DNA of 64,000 bases from Nephrocerus scutellatus (taxonomy: Eukaryota; Arthropoda; Insecta; Diptera; Pipunculidae), in assembly GCA_947095585.1 (NCBI GenBank), contig OX352762.1:117706930-117770929 (forward strand). Reading direction: 5' to 3'. A program made the translations under genes and the position numbers. The notes beneath the pieces were generated by a model. The model ran no database searches. It was not told the origin of the DNA and saw nothing but the letters and a program-made list of their open reading frames with translations. Below are positions 23,000 through 35,700 of this stretch, piece after piece (positions within the stretch are counted from its first letter, which is position 1; every line of letters begins with the position of its first letter).

Positions 23000-24405
23000 T
23001 AGTTAAAGAAAAGTTAGAATCATTGAAAGGGTTGCTGCCACTGTCATTATGGTTACGTCTTTGTTTGTGAAGCACTGATGATGATATTACATCACAGTTT
23101 TAGAATCACTGTTTACGTGAATGAGTGAAGCATTGGCATGACCCATTGGATGTAGTGATTAAGTGATTAACAACTGTAATTACTTGCTTGTAGAAAGCTT
23201 CAATAAATGAAATTAAATTGTCAATAACATAACCCAAGTATTCCGAAAACAACAAAAACAAATAAAGAAATGTTACACTTCTTAGCATTTAGGCCAACTT
23301 TAATTTAAAAGCTTAACATCATGCATTTCGACGCACTTTCGCTTGATAAGCGGAAAATACGAGTATGTCACGTATTCGCTCCGTAGTCCCCATAGGTCGG
23401 ATCCGTCTGGATCAAATTGAACAACATATAAACGTCTTGTTTTCTTACATTTACCAACCGTCGAAAGATAAATAATGTACTTGTATGCATGTATGTATAT
23501 GGAAGTAATGATTGCAAACATCGCTCGGTCTTGCAAGCATTCGCATGACATACGACTATGGAATTGATTAGTGGGATTTTTTCTCGCTGTTTGATATGAA
23601 TTTCAAACCAACAAGCATTGATATGAATTGATTGAACGCAACGTTATCAAAAGTCAGAAGCAAAAAACCAACCCCGCATGGCTGAGTGCTAAGCTGTTGT
23701 AATTATGTAACGTACGCGTGCGCGTGTGCACGCCTTGAATGTAAAAAAAAAATATACGCAATAATGCTAAGCATTAAATTAGTCCGCAAACAAGTGTATG
23801 GCTTCAGATCTCGCTCACTGCAGGATCCGGTCCGGTAGCAGATTAACGCTGAAATGCCTGAAATGGCTACTATCGGTGGCTGTCCGGCGATGAATGACTG
23901 TGTGCTGGCGTCCAAAGTAAAATTCCTTCTATTATGCAACCAAACATTAATGAGGGGTGTGTTCGGGATTCGGGAGTCAAAATAAATATAAATGTGTATT
24001 AATAAAACAAATACGAGTAACATTCCTTGTAGTAAAATTTTTTCTTTAAATGTAATCACAATATACATACATTGCTTTTCGCTTTAAGCTAAATTCCATG
24101 CGTTTTCTTGCGGTGCTATAGATAAAGAAACAGAAACATGAAATTGTGATTAGTGGGTAGGTAGTTGATTGTCCATAAGCGCAAGATTGCACCATATTGA
24201 TCCGACTAATCTTGTGTTATACAAATTCAGGTCGGTAAACAGCCCTCTGGTTATTTGCGCACCTGGAAATTTGCTTTGAGTGAGAACCACTGGCAAAATA
24301 ACAGTTTAATTCCCAGTTAATCTGCATGGTGACCTGATTACTGTTGCCACAGCTTTGGCTATATCCTGGTGTATTTACACATCTGCCACATCATTCGCAA
24401 TACTC
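23000..24405. other. Intergenic, no gene seen
   Basis: The longest open frame (minus, 23703-24068) lacks any recognisable domain and is spoiled by low-complexity sequence. Nothing else is evident. Confidence 0.45.
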
Positions 24406-24411
24406 GTGCTT

Positions 24412-24556
24412 AGGGATGAGCCGATACAAGGAAACACAAATACATACTCGATACTTTTGTTTTGATACCAAGTACTTTTGGCATCGATACTTTTGGTTGC
24501 TATACCAAGTACTTGGATCGAATGGAAGTTTCGTATCATGTTGGTTCATCTAGTGA
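24412..24556. mobile_element. Possible hAT-type MITE
   Basis: About 145 bp with imperfect inverted ends, TAGGGATGAGCCGATAC at left against TAGATGAACCAACATG (reverse complement) at right. Internally there are repeated ACCAAGTACTT and CGATACTTTTG motifs like hAT subterminal repeats. No convincing 8 bp target duplication. Confidence 0.3.
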
Positions 24557-24707
24557 AAAATACATGTGTTTCGAAATTTCAACTGCTTGGAAGAAGAGCT
24601 TCAAAAATTTAAATCGACTGTCGGATGTGTTACCAGTGTACTCAGAATTAAATCGATATTTCAAGCTATACACTATAATACTAAAAAATATCCACTTCCA
24701 CTTCCAA

Positions 24708-26465
24708 GTTCTGCGATAGCAGAACAGTTTACAGAATCATAGCTGACAGGTGGTCACCGCTCTAGCCAACATCCGGTGAAAAGCCTAGATGGTGCCATAC
24801 TCTTTTCAGATGAGGATCAGCTCAAGCGATGGAAAGAGCACTTCTCTATGGTCCTTAACCGTGTATTCGTCAACGATATGCAGCCAAATCAAACGGAGCT
24901 GCCGGAAGTGACAATTTCCCGAATTCGTATCTCAACTCCCAGTGAAGATGAGATCACTACCGCGATCAACGCACTAAAGAACAACAAGTCGGTAGGACTA
25001 GATGGCATACCCGCAGAGTTTCTGGGTGCCGCTCCAACGACATCAACAGAACTTTTATATCCTCTTGAGGAGAGAGCTTTGGAGGCAGAAAGTTTCCCCG
25101 GCGAGTGGAAGAAGGGAATGATTGTCAAGCTCCCTCAAAAGGTAGTCTTATGGAGTGCGAAAACTGGAGAGGCATTTGCGTTCTTCCTGCAGTTGCATAG
25201 GTAATAGCCAAAGTAATACTTGAGCAAATTAAGGAACATCTGGAAGATACACTCGATGCCGAACAAGCAGGTTTCCGCACTGGATCCTCCTGTGTAGACC
25301 ATATAAACACCCTGCGGATTATTATTGAACAGTGCGTTGAATTCCGGTCACCACTGCACCTGCTGTTCATCGATTTTGAAAAGGCGTTTGACAGTGTCAA
25401 CAGACAGTTTATCTGGCTCGCCTTGCGCAGGTATACCCGATAAACTAATAGCTATTATTAAAGCAACATATGGGGGCTCTAAATGTCATATGCTGCATAG
25501 AGGAAAGATGTCAGAGGAATTCGAGATCCTAAGTGGGGTACGACAAGGTTGCATTCTAACGCCGATACTTTTGTTGTTGGTAATTAGCCTTGTACTTCGC
25601 GCAGCTTTATCTACTGGAAACGGAGGCATTCGTTGGACTCTTACATCTCAACTCAAACATCTGGACTACGCTGACGACGTTTGTTTAATCTCCCACAGAA
25701 TTATGGAGCTGCACCAAATGACAACAAATGTGGAGAGGGAGGCAAATGTTGCGGGTTTGAAGATTAATCCTGCCAAAACCAAAATCAAAATTATCAACAT
25801 CGGCACTAACTCAGTAACTCAAGTTAACATTGCTGGACAGCCGGTAGAGAGAGAAGAGAGTTTTCAATATCTTGGGAGTATTATCTCGATCGAAGGTGAA
25901 ACCGAACAGGGTATTTTCAACTGAATCGGCAAAGCAAAATTGGTGTTTGGAATGATGTCCATGATATGGCGAAGCAATGCGATCAGCTTAAACACCAAGC
26001 TGCGACTTTTCCGCTCAAATGTTGAATCTGTGCTGTTGTATGGGTCCGCTACTATCACAAAAAGATTACAAACGTTCGTAAATAGGTGCCTACGGAACAT
26101 CTTAAGGGTTTTTTTTGGCCTAACCGTATCTCTAACGAACATCTTTACCAGAGAACGGGTCAGGACCCAATAGGCACAACCATCCAATGACGGAAGTGGC
26201 AGTGGATTGGTCATACACTTCGAAAAGTTCCATAGCAAACTACACAATGCAATGGAATCCGTTATCACAGGACGGTAGAAAAACGGGTCGTCCGAGAAAT
26301 ACATGGCGCATGTATAACGGATTCCATTGCATTGATGAGGAGTCACGGCAATTGGGGAAGAGTTGGAGAGAGCTGAAGCTCATTGCCAGGAGCCGCACGC
26401 GATGGCGTGTAGGCGTAGTAGAGGCCTTAGGACCCACAAGGGAATATAGGACATAAGTAAGTAAG
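24708..26465 (+). pseudogene. RTE-like LINE, RT and C-terminus (copy 2)
   Basis: Closely similar to the element at 5920-7795. RT entry NNKSVGLDGIPAEFL, the same frame break at about 25140, LFIDFEKAFDSV-type motif A (in a second frame), LSGVRQGCILTP, HLDYADDVCLISH (YADD) and LNTKLRLFRSN. Private lesions include a short deletion at about 25430 and a TGA at 25922. It ends near 26460 in ATAAGTAAGTAAG tail repeats. The last ~95 bp also begin the segmental duplication at 26366. Confidence 0.85.
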
Positions 26466-28113
26466 TATCATCCTTCCGCCTTGGATGTTTTCAACCACCT
26501 CACATTACGCACATTTTAAAAAGAGTGTTTTTCTGGAAAAATTAAATGAATTGTGCTACCAATTGGTTTCTCATACACCAGCCTTGGCTCTCTCCGACTA
26601 TTATCTTGTTTCAGACCTGAAGAAACGGCACTGAAACAGATGCCTATTTTGAGAGCTTTCTGACAGAAATCGCATTATTCGGTATCGAAAAGGTGGAATA
26701 TCGTGGACGGAGTGTTTTAAGCTAAAAGGAGACTTTGTTGAGAAATAAATTGTATTATTCCGAAAAATTCTGTATTTTATTGTCTAGGCCGCTTACATTT
26801 CAACTCGCCCTCATGGAATTTGTACGGCAATCACTGTTGTTAAGTCAAGGAGGAGAATCATAAATTTTATTTTTCAAATACCAACGTAAATCCAGCAGAT
26901 TGTCGGATTTGTTACGAGGTTCGAAAGGTGCGTTTTAACAAACAAAAGATTTGGCCTGTCACAATGTCTAAACACATTGAATTTAGATTACAAAGGATAC
27001 TGCTCGCAGATTTCTCGTTGACAGATTAGGTAGGTATTATGTCCAGATTGCCAGAGCCTGACATGTTTAATTGTTGTCACAATGTCTGCATAGTAATGAG
27101 TACCTACATCATGGATCTATGATATAAATTTGACCAAAAGAACGTTTGCAAAATATCCAAATTTTTGATCAAAGTTCGTGCGCGAAGAAGAAGAAGAAGA
27201 AGAGCGATGTCAATAAAGCTAACGTCTATCCGAAGCTATTCACGAAATGTTACACTCTCAAATATTTACTGTTTGGTGTGGGTGTTACGGTAATTGGCCC
27301 ACTCTGCTTCTTCAATGATGCTGGCAAATAAGCCAGATAATTGAAACGACCTCAGGACTAATATCGAAATTTCCGGGATATGGCCTGATTTTCTGCAAGG
27401 TATATATACACATAAATAATAAACAAACATAAATAATAGTCTATCAATACATAGTTTACTCAATGTAGTAAACAAAACTTTGTTGTTAAAATCTGTTCGA
27501 GTATACGAGTAGTTGGTCAATCTGTAAAACGAAAAAAGTGCATTTTTCTCGCAGGCAACAGTTGCAATTAATCGCTCATTGATATCCAATGGCAGTCCAT
27601 AAATTTGCATTAATTTATTGGATTATATTTAATACGTGTTGACAACATGCATAATTGATTTAAAGTCCATATTTCACTATGTGGGCTTAAGCTTGACATG
27701 AACTGAATTGATTGCAACAGCAATAACTTTAGATTTATTTGATAGAAAATTGACGTAAATAAAAAAAATTTAAATCTTTTTTCTATCAGTGGATGAATGA
27801 AGGACCGAATTTGGCACGGTTTTTGCCGCTGATTGCGCTTTTGTCTACTACAGGTGCAGTACGAGTACAAAACAACTTAACTTAACGGCAACTATAGCAT
27901 ACGATTTATTAGTAAACTCAAATAAAAACTCTGAAAAATTAAGCCTCTTTTCATCATGAATGATAACGTACCGGTGTTTCACACAGGACCAATTGCGATT
28001 GCTGACCTGAGATTTCAATTCGAATTGATTCCAACTAAATTCGGAATTAGGAAATGGTTCGAAAGAACTTCTAAAATTCTGTCCTCCGGCAATAGTTTTT
28101 TTTTCCAACAATA
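26366..28113. repeat. Tandem segmental duplication, unit A
   Basis: Begins with GAGAGAGCTGAAGC in the LINE 3' end and runs to AACAATAG. The next unit starts directly with the same LINE sequence at 28114. The units are near-identical by eye except for small indels: the GAAGAA run (about 27186-27202) is longer here, and a ~35 bp stretch present in unit B around 28817-28855 is missing. Contains a mariner C-terminal remnant and ~1.2 kb of unidentified sequence. Confidence 0.9.
26480..26790 (+). pseudogene. Mariner transposase C-terminus, dead (unit A)
   Basis: The plus strand reads NELCYQLVSHTPA and SPDLALSDYYLFSDLKK: the YSPDLAPSDYYLF block with the third catalytic Asp of mariner transposases. 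Next come frameshifted remains of the YRKGGIS...CFKLKGDFVEK tail and the family-typical 3' sequence. Stops interrupt it. Confidence 0.75.
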
Positions 28114-29874
28114 GAGAGAGCTGAAGCTCATTGCCAGGAGCCGCACGCGATGGCGTGTAGGCGTAGTAGAGGCCTTAGGACCCACAAGGGAATATAGGAC
28201 ATAAGTAAGATGTTGTCAACCACCTCACATTTCGCACATTTTAAAAAAAGTGTTTTTTTGGAAAAATTAAATGAATTGTGCTACCAATTGGTTTCTCATA
28301 CACCAGCCTTGGCTCTCTCCGACTATTATCTTATTTCAGACCTGAAGAAACGGCACTGAAACAGATGCCTATTTTGAGAGCTTTCTGACAGAAATCGTAT
28401 TATTCGGTATCGAAAAAGTGGAATATCGTGGACGGAGTGTTTTAAGCTAAAAGGAGACTTTGTTGAGAAATAAATTGTATTATTCCGAAAAATTCTGTAT
28501 TTTATTGCATAGGCCGCTTACATTTCAACTCGCCCTCATAGAAGTTGTACGGCAATCACTGTTGTAAGTCAGGGAGGAGAATTATAAATTGTATTTTTCA
28601 AATACCAACGTAAATCCAGCAGATTGTCGGATTTGTTACGAGGGTCGAAAGGTGCATTCTAACAAACAAAAGATTTGGCCTGTCACAATGTCTTCACACA
28701 TTGAATTTAGATTACAAAGGAAAGGAAACAGATTTCTCGTTGACGGATGAGGTAGGTATATATGTCCAGCTTGCCAGAGCCTGACATGTTTAATTGTTAT
28801 CACAATGTCTGCATAGCTTTACAGCTTTAATGTCCAAACATCCCAAGGTTGATAAGTAATGAATACCTACATCTCGGACCTATGATAATATAATTTCGAC
28901 CAAAAGAACGTTTGCAAAATATCCAAATTTTTGATCAAAGTTCGTGCGCGAAGAAGAAGAAGAGCGATGTCAATAAAGCTAACGTCTATCCGAAACTATT
29001 CACGAAATGTTACACTCTCAAATATTTACTGTTTGGTGTGGGTATCACGGTAATTGGCCCACTCTGCTTCTTCAATGATGCTGGCAAATAAGCCAAATAA
29101 TTAAAACGACCTCAGGACTAACATCGAAATTTCCGGGATATGGCCTGATTTTCTGCAAGGTATATATACACATAAATAATAAACAAACATAAATAATAGT
29201 CTATCAATACATAGTTTACTCAATGTAGTAAACAAAACTTTGTTGTTAGAATCTGTTCGAGTATACGAGTAGTTGGTCAATCTGTAAAACGAAAAAAGTG
29301 CATTTTTCTCGCAGGCAACAGTTGCAATTAATCGCTCATTGATATCCAATGGCAGTCCATAAATTTGCATTAATTTATTGGATTATATTTAATACGTGTT
29401 GACAAAATGCATAATTGATTTAAAGTCCATATTTTACTATGTGGGCTTAAGCTTGACATGAACTGAATTGATTGCAACAGCAATAACTTTAGATTTATTT
29501 GATAGAAAATTGACGTAAATAAAATAAATTTAAATCTTTTTTCTATCAGTGGATGAATGAAGGACCGAATTTGGCACGGTTTTTGCCGCTGATTGCGCTT
29601 TTGTCTACTACAGGTGCAGTACGAGTACAAAACAACTTAACTTAACGGCAACTATAGCATACGATTTATTAGTAAACTCAAATAAAAACTCTGAAAAATT
29701 AAGCCTCTTTTCATCATGAATGATAACGTACCGGTGTTTCACACAGGACCAATTGCGATTGCTGACCTGAGATTTCAATTCGAATTGATTCCAACTAAAT
29801 TCGGAATTAGGAAATGGTTCGAAAGAACTTCTAAAATTCTGTCCTCCGGCAATAGTTTTTTTTTCCAACAATAG
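28114..29874. repeat. Tandem segmental duplication, unit B
   Basis: Direct head-to-tail copy of 26366-28113, ending AACAATAG at 29874. It carries the last ~90 bp of the LINE (28117-28207) detached from any LINE body, which proves duplication of a junction rather than a separate transposition. Length 1,761 bp against 1,748 bp. Confidence 0.9.
28210..28515 (+). pseudogene. Mariner transposase C-terminus, dead (unit B)
   Basis: Second copy of the SPDLALSDYYL region and tail, with the same inherited lesions as unit A. The mariner was therefore already dead before duplication. Confidence 0.7.
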
Positions 29875-29879
29875 CGAGT

Positions 29880-30890
29880 CCATCGCGAATGTGGAGTAGT
29901 ATTTTGAGGAGCTTAATGTTCGTATGTTTCCAGCAGCTATAGAAAAAGAATAAAGCCGATGTGATGAGATGTTCAGGAGATTAATTTGTTCACGCTCATA
30001 GGAATTCCTACAACAACTAAATAATAAAAGTATTGGATGATAAGTACATAATGTAAAACAAAAGGACTTATTTCCAAACGTTTTTTACAACGAAAGGTTT
30101 TATTTTCAAAATATTTCATAAAAAGGGTTTATTTTCTATAGTTTGTACCAAAAGGATATATATCCCACTTTTCTAAGTAATAAAATATAATACAGTATTG
30201 ATAATCTAAAAGATGTAAAAAAATTTAAATAAATAAATGTAGCTCCCACAGTTTTTACGATTAATAAATCATTCATTCTTATTTCCATAAGGCCTTTTTT
30301 TAAAAAAAACAAACTCCTCATTATTGTAATTAACTATCTGAGTGCCCGGCGTTGCAAATTTGACAAATTTTGACCCCCTCCCTAAGTCATCGCTATTTAT
30401 CTATTTATTTATCTCAGCAACCCTTAAAGTATGGAATCGACACTTATATTGGTTACCCACACCCGTCGCCTATCGACCCCCTTCCCAAAGAGATGTGAAC
30501 TGAGCCCTAGGGAACCAATTTTGGCAATCATTAACTCTAGGCGTCCTTGTCTACACTTCGCCTCCTCTTATACATTTAGTGTATAGGATGCTTATCTTGG
30601 ATCAAATTGTGCTATCGAAATGGCAGCAAGTAGTTTATAACTTTTTGTTAGTTGGGTGAAATCAGTGGAATGCGGCAGTCGGAAAACGCCAGTTATTTCT
30701 GATAGTTTCATATAAAGTAAAAAATATTTAACTACATAAGTAAAACTGAACTAACCTACGTATATAACTTATGTAAGTCATAAAGCAAATACCCTTGACT
30801 TGTTTCTTACCTCTCATACTTACAAATAAACTGTCAGTGTATCATCACCTCCCACGCAGTTAAAGAAAAAACCCTTAATCAAAACTATGG
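29880..30890. other. Intergenic, no gene seen
   Basis: AT-rich. Only short frames without domains. Confidence 0.45.
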
Positions 30891-31715
30891 TTACACGAGA
30901 AAGCTGACTGGGATGGCCTCAACAATTTCTTTTTGAATTTTAACTGGCCACTTAATGCCAATAGTGGTGTAGATGTCATATCTTATACGAGCACAAACAT
31001 AATCCAGGAGGGTATGAGAAAATTTTTCCCTTCCAGGACTGAGTGTATCAAACCGAAAGAAAATGCTTGGTATGATTTAAGCTGCAAAGAGGCTACTAGG
31101 AACCGGGAAGTATGCCTTCGGTTATATAAAAAGAACCCCACTGTGGACAATCGAATCAAATTTAGACGAGTCAGAAATGATTGCAATGCCTACCTTCGAC
31201 TATGACCAGAAACTGAGACAAAAACTACTCCAATGTCCCAAAGGAAGTAAACATTTTTGGTCATTCGTGAAACGAATTAAAAATACTGCCTCGTCTTCAA
31301 TTCCAACGCTCACTCATAATGACATTCCAACCGTCAGCTCTATAGACAAGGCCAATCTGCTTGCTTTACATTTTGCAGCTAGCTCCACGCTACCAGATAG
31401 CGCGTTCTCACCGCCGGTACTTGCAAGAGTCGAGTATGGGGCAGATTTAATTTCGTACTTGTCAAGTGGCTAGAGTATTAAATGATCTCAACCTTCATAA
31501 ATCTGCCGGGCCTGATGGTATTCCTGCTATAGTTTTGAAGAGGTGTTCTTCAACGTTGGCATTCCTACTGCGCAGGCTTTTCAATTTCTCTTATTCTTCT
31601 GAAGTCGTTCCAATGAATTGGAAAACAGCCTTTATCCAGCCTGTTCATAGGCACTTGAGTTATCTCCTGCTGAGTTTTCTTCAGGCTTACCAGCATGGAT
31701 GTTAACTGTACCTTA
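30890..31715 (+). pseudogene. CR1/Jockey-like LINE fragment, linker and RT entry
   Basis: The plus strand reads a basic linker (ENAWYDLSCKEATRNREVC), KLRQKLLQCPKGSKHFWSFV, then after a frame change ARVLNDLNLHKSAGPDGIPA, the RT finger motif KSAGPDGIP. It stops abruptly after NWKTAFIQPVH. Closely related to the minus-strand copy at 55.1-56.9 kb. Confidence 0.75.
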
Positions 31716-31719
31716 TCTC

Positions 31720-32455
31720 CACTTAATTGTCTTCTGACGTATCAGCTTGTAGAATTTATTTATTAATGACAAATTGACAGAATTATTTTCACTGCGATAA
31801 ACGATGCGACGATCGAACACGAGATATGTCCGATATGCTATTTTATTATTCAGGTTTATTCAGTTTAGTGTCTTGATGGCATGTAAACATTAAATGCAAA
31901 CATCAAGTCAAGGGTTGTTCATGAAAAGTAATAAGTTAACAAGGTTTGACGAATTACAATCACTAATCTGCATTGGCTTATTAAGATGAAACTAGTTTCA
32001 CATTTCTAGAAAATTCGCCAGCGTTGGGTTGGAATTGAGATCCTTCACTATCTAACTTAGGTAATGAGGATTTATTTAAAATTTGTCATTGAACTACTTT
32101 TTAAATAAATAAAATAAATTAAAGAAAATATACTACTATTAAACAAAACCCTCCACCATTTAAGAATAGAAGTGCCTAGCATACTCTCATATATCGCGCT
32201 AAGAAAAACTTAATTTTTATGATTACTTTTGGCTTACAGGATATCAACTTTCTACAAAAGGACGATCCCTCAATCGAAGAAGTCATTTGTATTAATTAAT
32301 AAAGATTTACATCCTGATGCGCTTGGTTCATGAGGAGAACTTCAATTGAACGGACAACAGCAAATCTATTGCCAGACTTGGCATTTTAATGTAATTGTAA
32401 GCGATGACAAATCAAAAGATACTTGCGCTGCAACTTTAAACAGAACCAACATCTG
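31720..32455. other. Upstream region of the GPCR gene, no gene seen
   Basis: No repeats or coding frames recognised. It should contain the GPCR promoter and 5' UTR, but I see no clear TATA/Inr pair. Confidence 0.4.
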
Positions 32456-32460
32456 ACAAG

Positions 32461-32727
32461 ATGTCAATAGAAGTTGACAATTCTGACTACAGCGAGGAAA
32501 ACAATACATCGAAGATTTTTGCCGCTTTCAATATTACCAGTGACATTTGGAATGAATTTTTGGAAAAGTACGTGCAACAATTTACCAGTCAAAGGCAAAA
32601 TGGAAACGCTTCAATGGGGGCCAATGATAGAATCGCTGGCACAGAGGAATGTACCGACTATTGCAAGGGATACATTCGAGATATTCTGTTGAGCTACCGT
32701 GGGGTGCATGGATATATCGCGTTGTTG
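32461..32727 (+). CDS. GPCR exon 1
   Basis: Starts at ATG (MSIEVDNSDYSEEN), extracellular tail and start of TM1. Donor GTAAGA at 32728, phase 0. Confidence 0.8.
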
Positions 32728-35700
32728 GTAAGATTACACCTATTTTCACGTATTTTCTCTTGCTAATTAACTTCACATATATTTTGCAATTGCTCATGTA
32801 AATGAATAGGGTGGCCTTTATGCTGTCAAGGTCAGAATTTAACGTACTTAATATACGTTGTTGTTCAAGTTTCACTTGCGACGAAGAGTGGCGTGCAGAA
32901 AGCGTGAATTTATATGAAAAGCTAAAAGTTGGGGGTTTTTTAGGGAGTCTTTTGAGGGTCTTTTGAGCAGTCTTTTGAGAGTCAGTTGTGGATCTTTTGT
33001 GGGTCTTTTGAAGGTCCTTGGAGAATTTTTTTTAGGTTTTTTGGTGGTCTTTTGGGGGTCTTTTTTAGTCTGTTGTGGGTCTTTTGTTAAATCTTTTGAG
33101 GTTCTTTTGAAGGTCTTTTGGGGTCTTTTGAGGATCTTTTAGGGGGTCTTTTATGACTCTTTTAAGGGACTTTTGGAGGTCTTTTTATTATTCTTTTAAG
33201 GGTCTCTTGATGGTCTTTTAATGGTCTTTTGGGGTCTTTTGGAGATCTTTTTATCCACAACATCAATAAAGTATCACTTCAACTGCGCGTAAAATTTTAA
33301 TTGTTTTGTTGTCTGGCGCGAAAACAAACAACCCTGATGGTTTTCCGACACTAGAACAAGCGACGTACAATTGACCATGGAAGCATGGATTTTCAAGGTT
33401 AATGTCGCAAGCACTGATTTGTTTATGCCAATTGCGAATGCAAATCGCAGCCGAAACTGCAAGCACTTAAAGTCTTATGGCATGTCGATCAGGATTCATT
33501 GGGATGCGTTGACAGATCGCAAAAGAAATACCGTGCAAATGGATCAACTATCACATTTGCGCAAGTAGCGCCAACTTTCAGTTTTCTAATTTTCCGGCCA
33601 ACATTTTCAATTTTCGCAACAACAAACATGACAAACATTTCCAAATAAAAATGATCCAAATCGGTTCAGCCGTTTTCAAGTCATGAGGTTACAAACGAAC
33701 AGCATTTAATTTTTATATATATAGATGAATTAATAACGTTCTGTTAATGGAAATGCAATTTAACTAGCGTGGTACATTGGCAAACAATCATCTGTGCATA
33801 GTGAGAAGTACAGATTATGTTGTTTATGGGTAAGATGAACTATCAGTAAAGTTGAGCAATCCACGAAGTAGATAATAACCATTGTCATCTGGTAGTGTAA
33901 GTTTTTCTTTATATATTTCCTAATAACAACTTATATCTAATTTTCAGATTTGTACCTTTGGCACCATAGCAAATATCCTCAATATATTTGTACTAACTAA
34001 ACAGGACGTGGCAAAGACGCCACCAATTAACATGATTCTTACGTGGCTTGCTGTAGCTGATATGTTCGTCATGATTGAGTACATTCCCTTTGCAACGTAC
34101 ATGTATGTTTTGTCACCTGGTAATTATGACTGACAAGTTTATGTTCCGAGCTCACTGATCAATTAAACATTTGTATCCCACAGGAACAAAGGACTTTCGA
34201 TATGGGTGGGCGCTTTGCTTGCTATTTCATATGCATTTTTCTCAAATTCTGCACACGATATCGATTGGCTTGACTGTGACATTGGCAATTTGGCGATATG
34301 TTGCAATCAGGTTAGTAGAATAATGTAAAATAAGCAATAAAATTATTCCCCGACTGCAATCTGGGCTTTCCTTTGCCTCTTATCGAGCACATCCTGCGGT
34401 GGTCTCAAAGGACAACAAAATCTAAATATTTTGAATGACATAATGGTCATGTTAATGGTGCCTTCCCACTTTTTCAATGACATTATTATCAACGGAAGAC
34501 CTTACAGCTGCTATCATGTAATCATTACGTGGGAAGCTTATTGCGTACAATAAACCAACACAACTTTACAACCTTCCCTCACTCCTTCCTTTATTGCCTT
34601 ATTATTTTTTGCCTACGTTTTCTATTCTCAAACGCTCATTTTGTTTTCTTTTCCAGACATCCACATGAATCCTGTGCATCGTTTTTACTCTCCCACTGTT
34701 GTGAGGCGATTCTGCTGTCGTTTATCATTTCGCCAATATTATGTTTTCCTACGTTGTTTGTGTTTACAGTAAAAGAAAGACATTTTCCTGAAAACGGAGG
34801 AGAGACCGTTTATCACGTTGACGCTGAGGAGGATACTTCTTTGTACAGGTGAGTTGGCAATTTAGAGAACACTAACATCAATACACGCGCATTCGTGTAG
34901 TTCTAATTTTGTCTTTATAAATATACAGCTGAGCTGTACTATGTAGTAAAATTATCGTCCTAGGGATCCTGTCCGCTCCTGTTACAATTTTTTTCTTGTG
35001 TTTCATAAAACACAACGCAAAGATACTTTCCTGGCAAGTAGTTACTACTAAACTTTCATCCTTGAGTTCTGCATTGCAGCAGATTATTAATTAAATAGTT
35101 TTTTTTGTTTATACAGAGGTTGACAAAAAATCCGTACAAATGTCAAACGTAGTAAGTAAGAGCTTACGAGTATTACAAATACATGTACATTTTTTAAATC
35201 TAATTTTTCTGTTGTCAAAAGATATATTCTTGTTTATCTAAACAGGGTGTCCCCTAATTCGTGCACAATAATTTGGGAAATGATCATCATCATCATATTT
35301 GGCTCTACAACCGTTTGTCCGGTGGTCTTCGGTCATTGGTGGAGCCTCCAATTCCTCAGTTAGCTGGCCATTAAGTGCTCTTCCCATCGCTCTAAGATGC
35401 CTTTGAGATCGGCGATCAGATTACCCTCTTTGTCTTTGCAGTATGTGCAACGCGGTGTATATTGCGTCAAACCGCGGACTCTTTAGTAGAACTTCCGCGC
35501 TCGTGCGGTCCTCGCTCTCTGTACTGTTCTAGTTCACGGACGAGATTCTTCTCCCAGGCTGCTTTCTTTCGCCGGTGAACTGTTTTTTCATATCTTCTGA
35601 GCTCTTTATATTCATCTTCGCGTTCTATGATATTGTTGCATTGCTCAATACGCAAAATTCTTACGTTCAGTCGCTAGCTTACATTCGTCATCGAAGCAGT

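Noticed and set aside
23703..24068. 121-codon minus-strand frame
   Set aside because: No domain, no splice context, ends in low-complexity sequence; likely chance.
27186..27202. GAAGAA run as a splicing enhancer or coding acidic tract
   Set aside because: Length differs between the two duplicated units and no exon surrounds it; a microsatellite.
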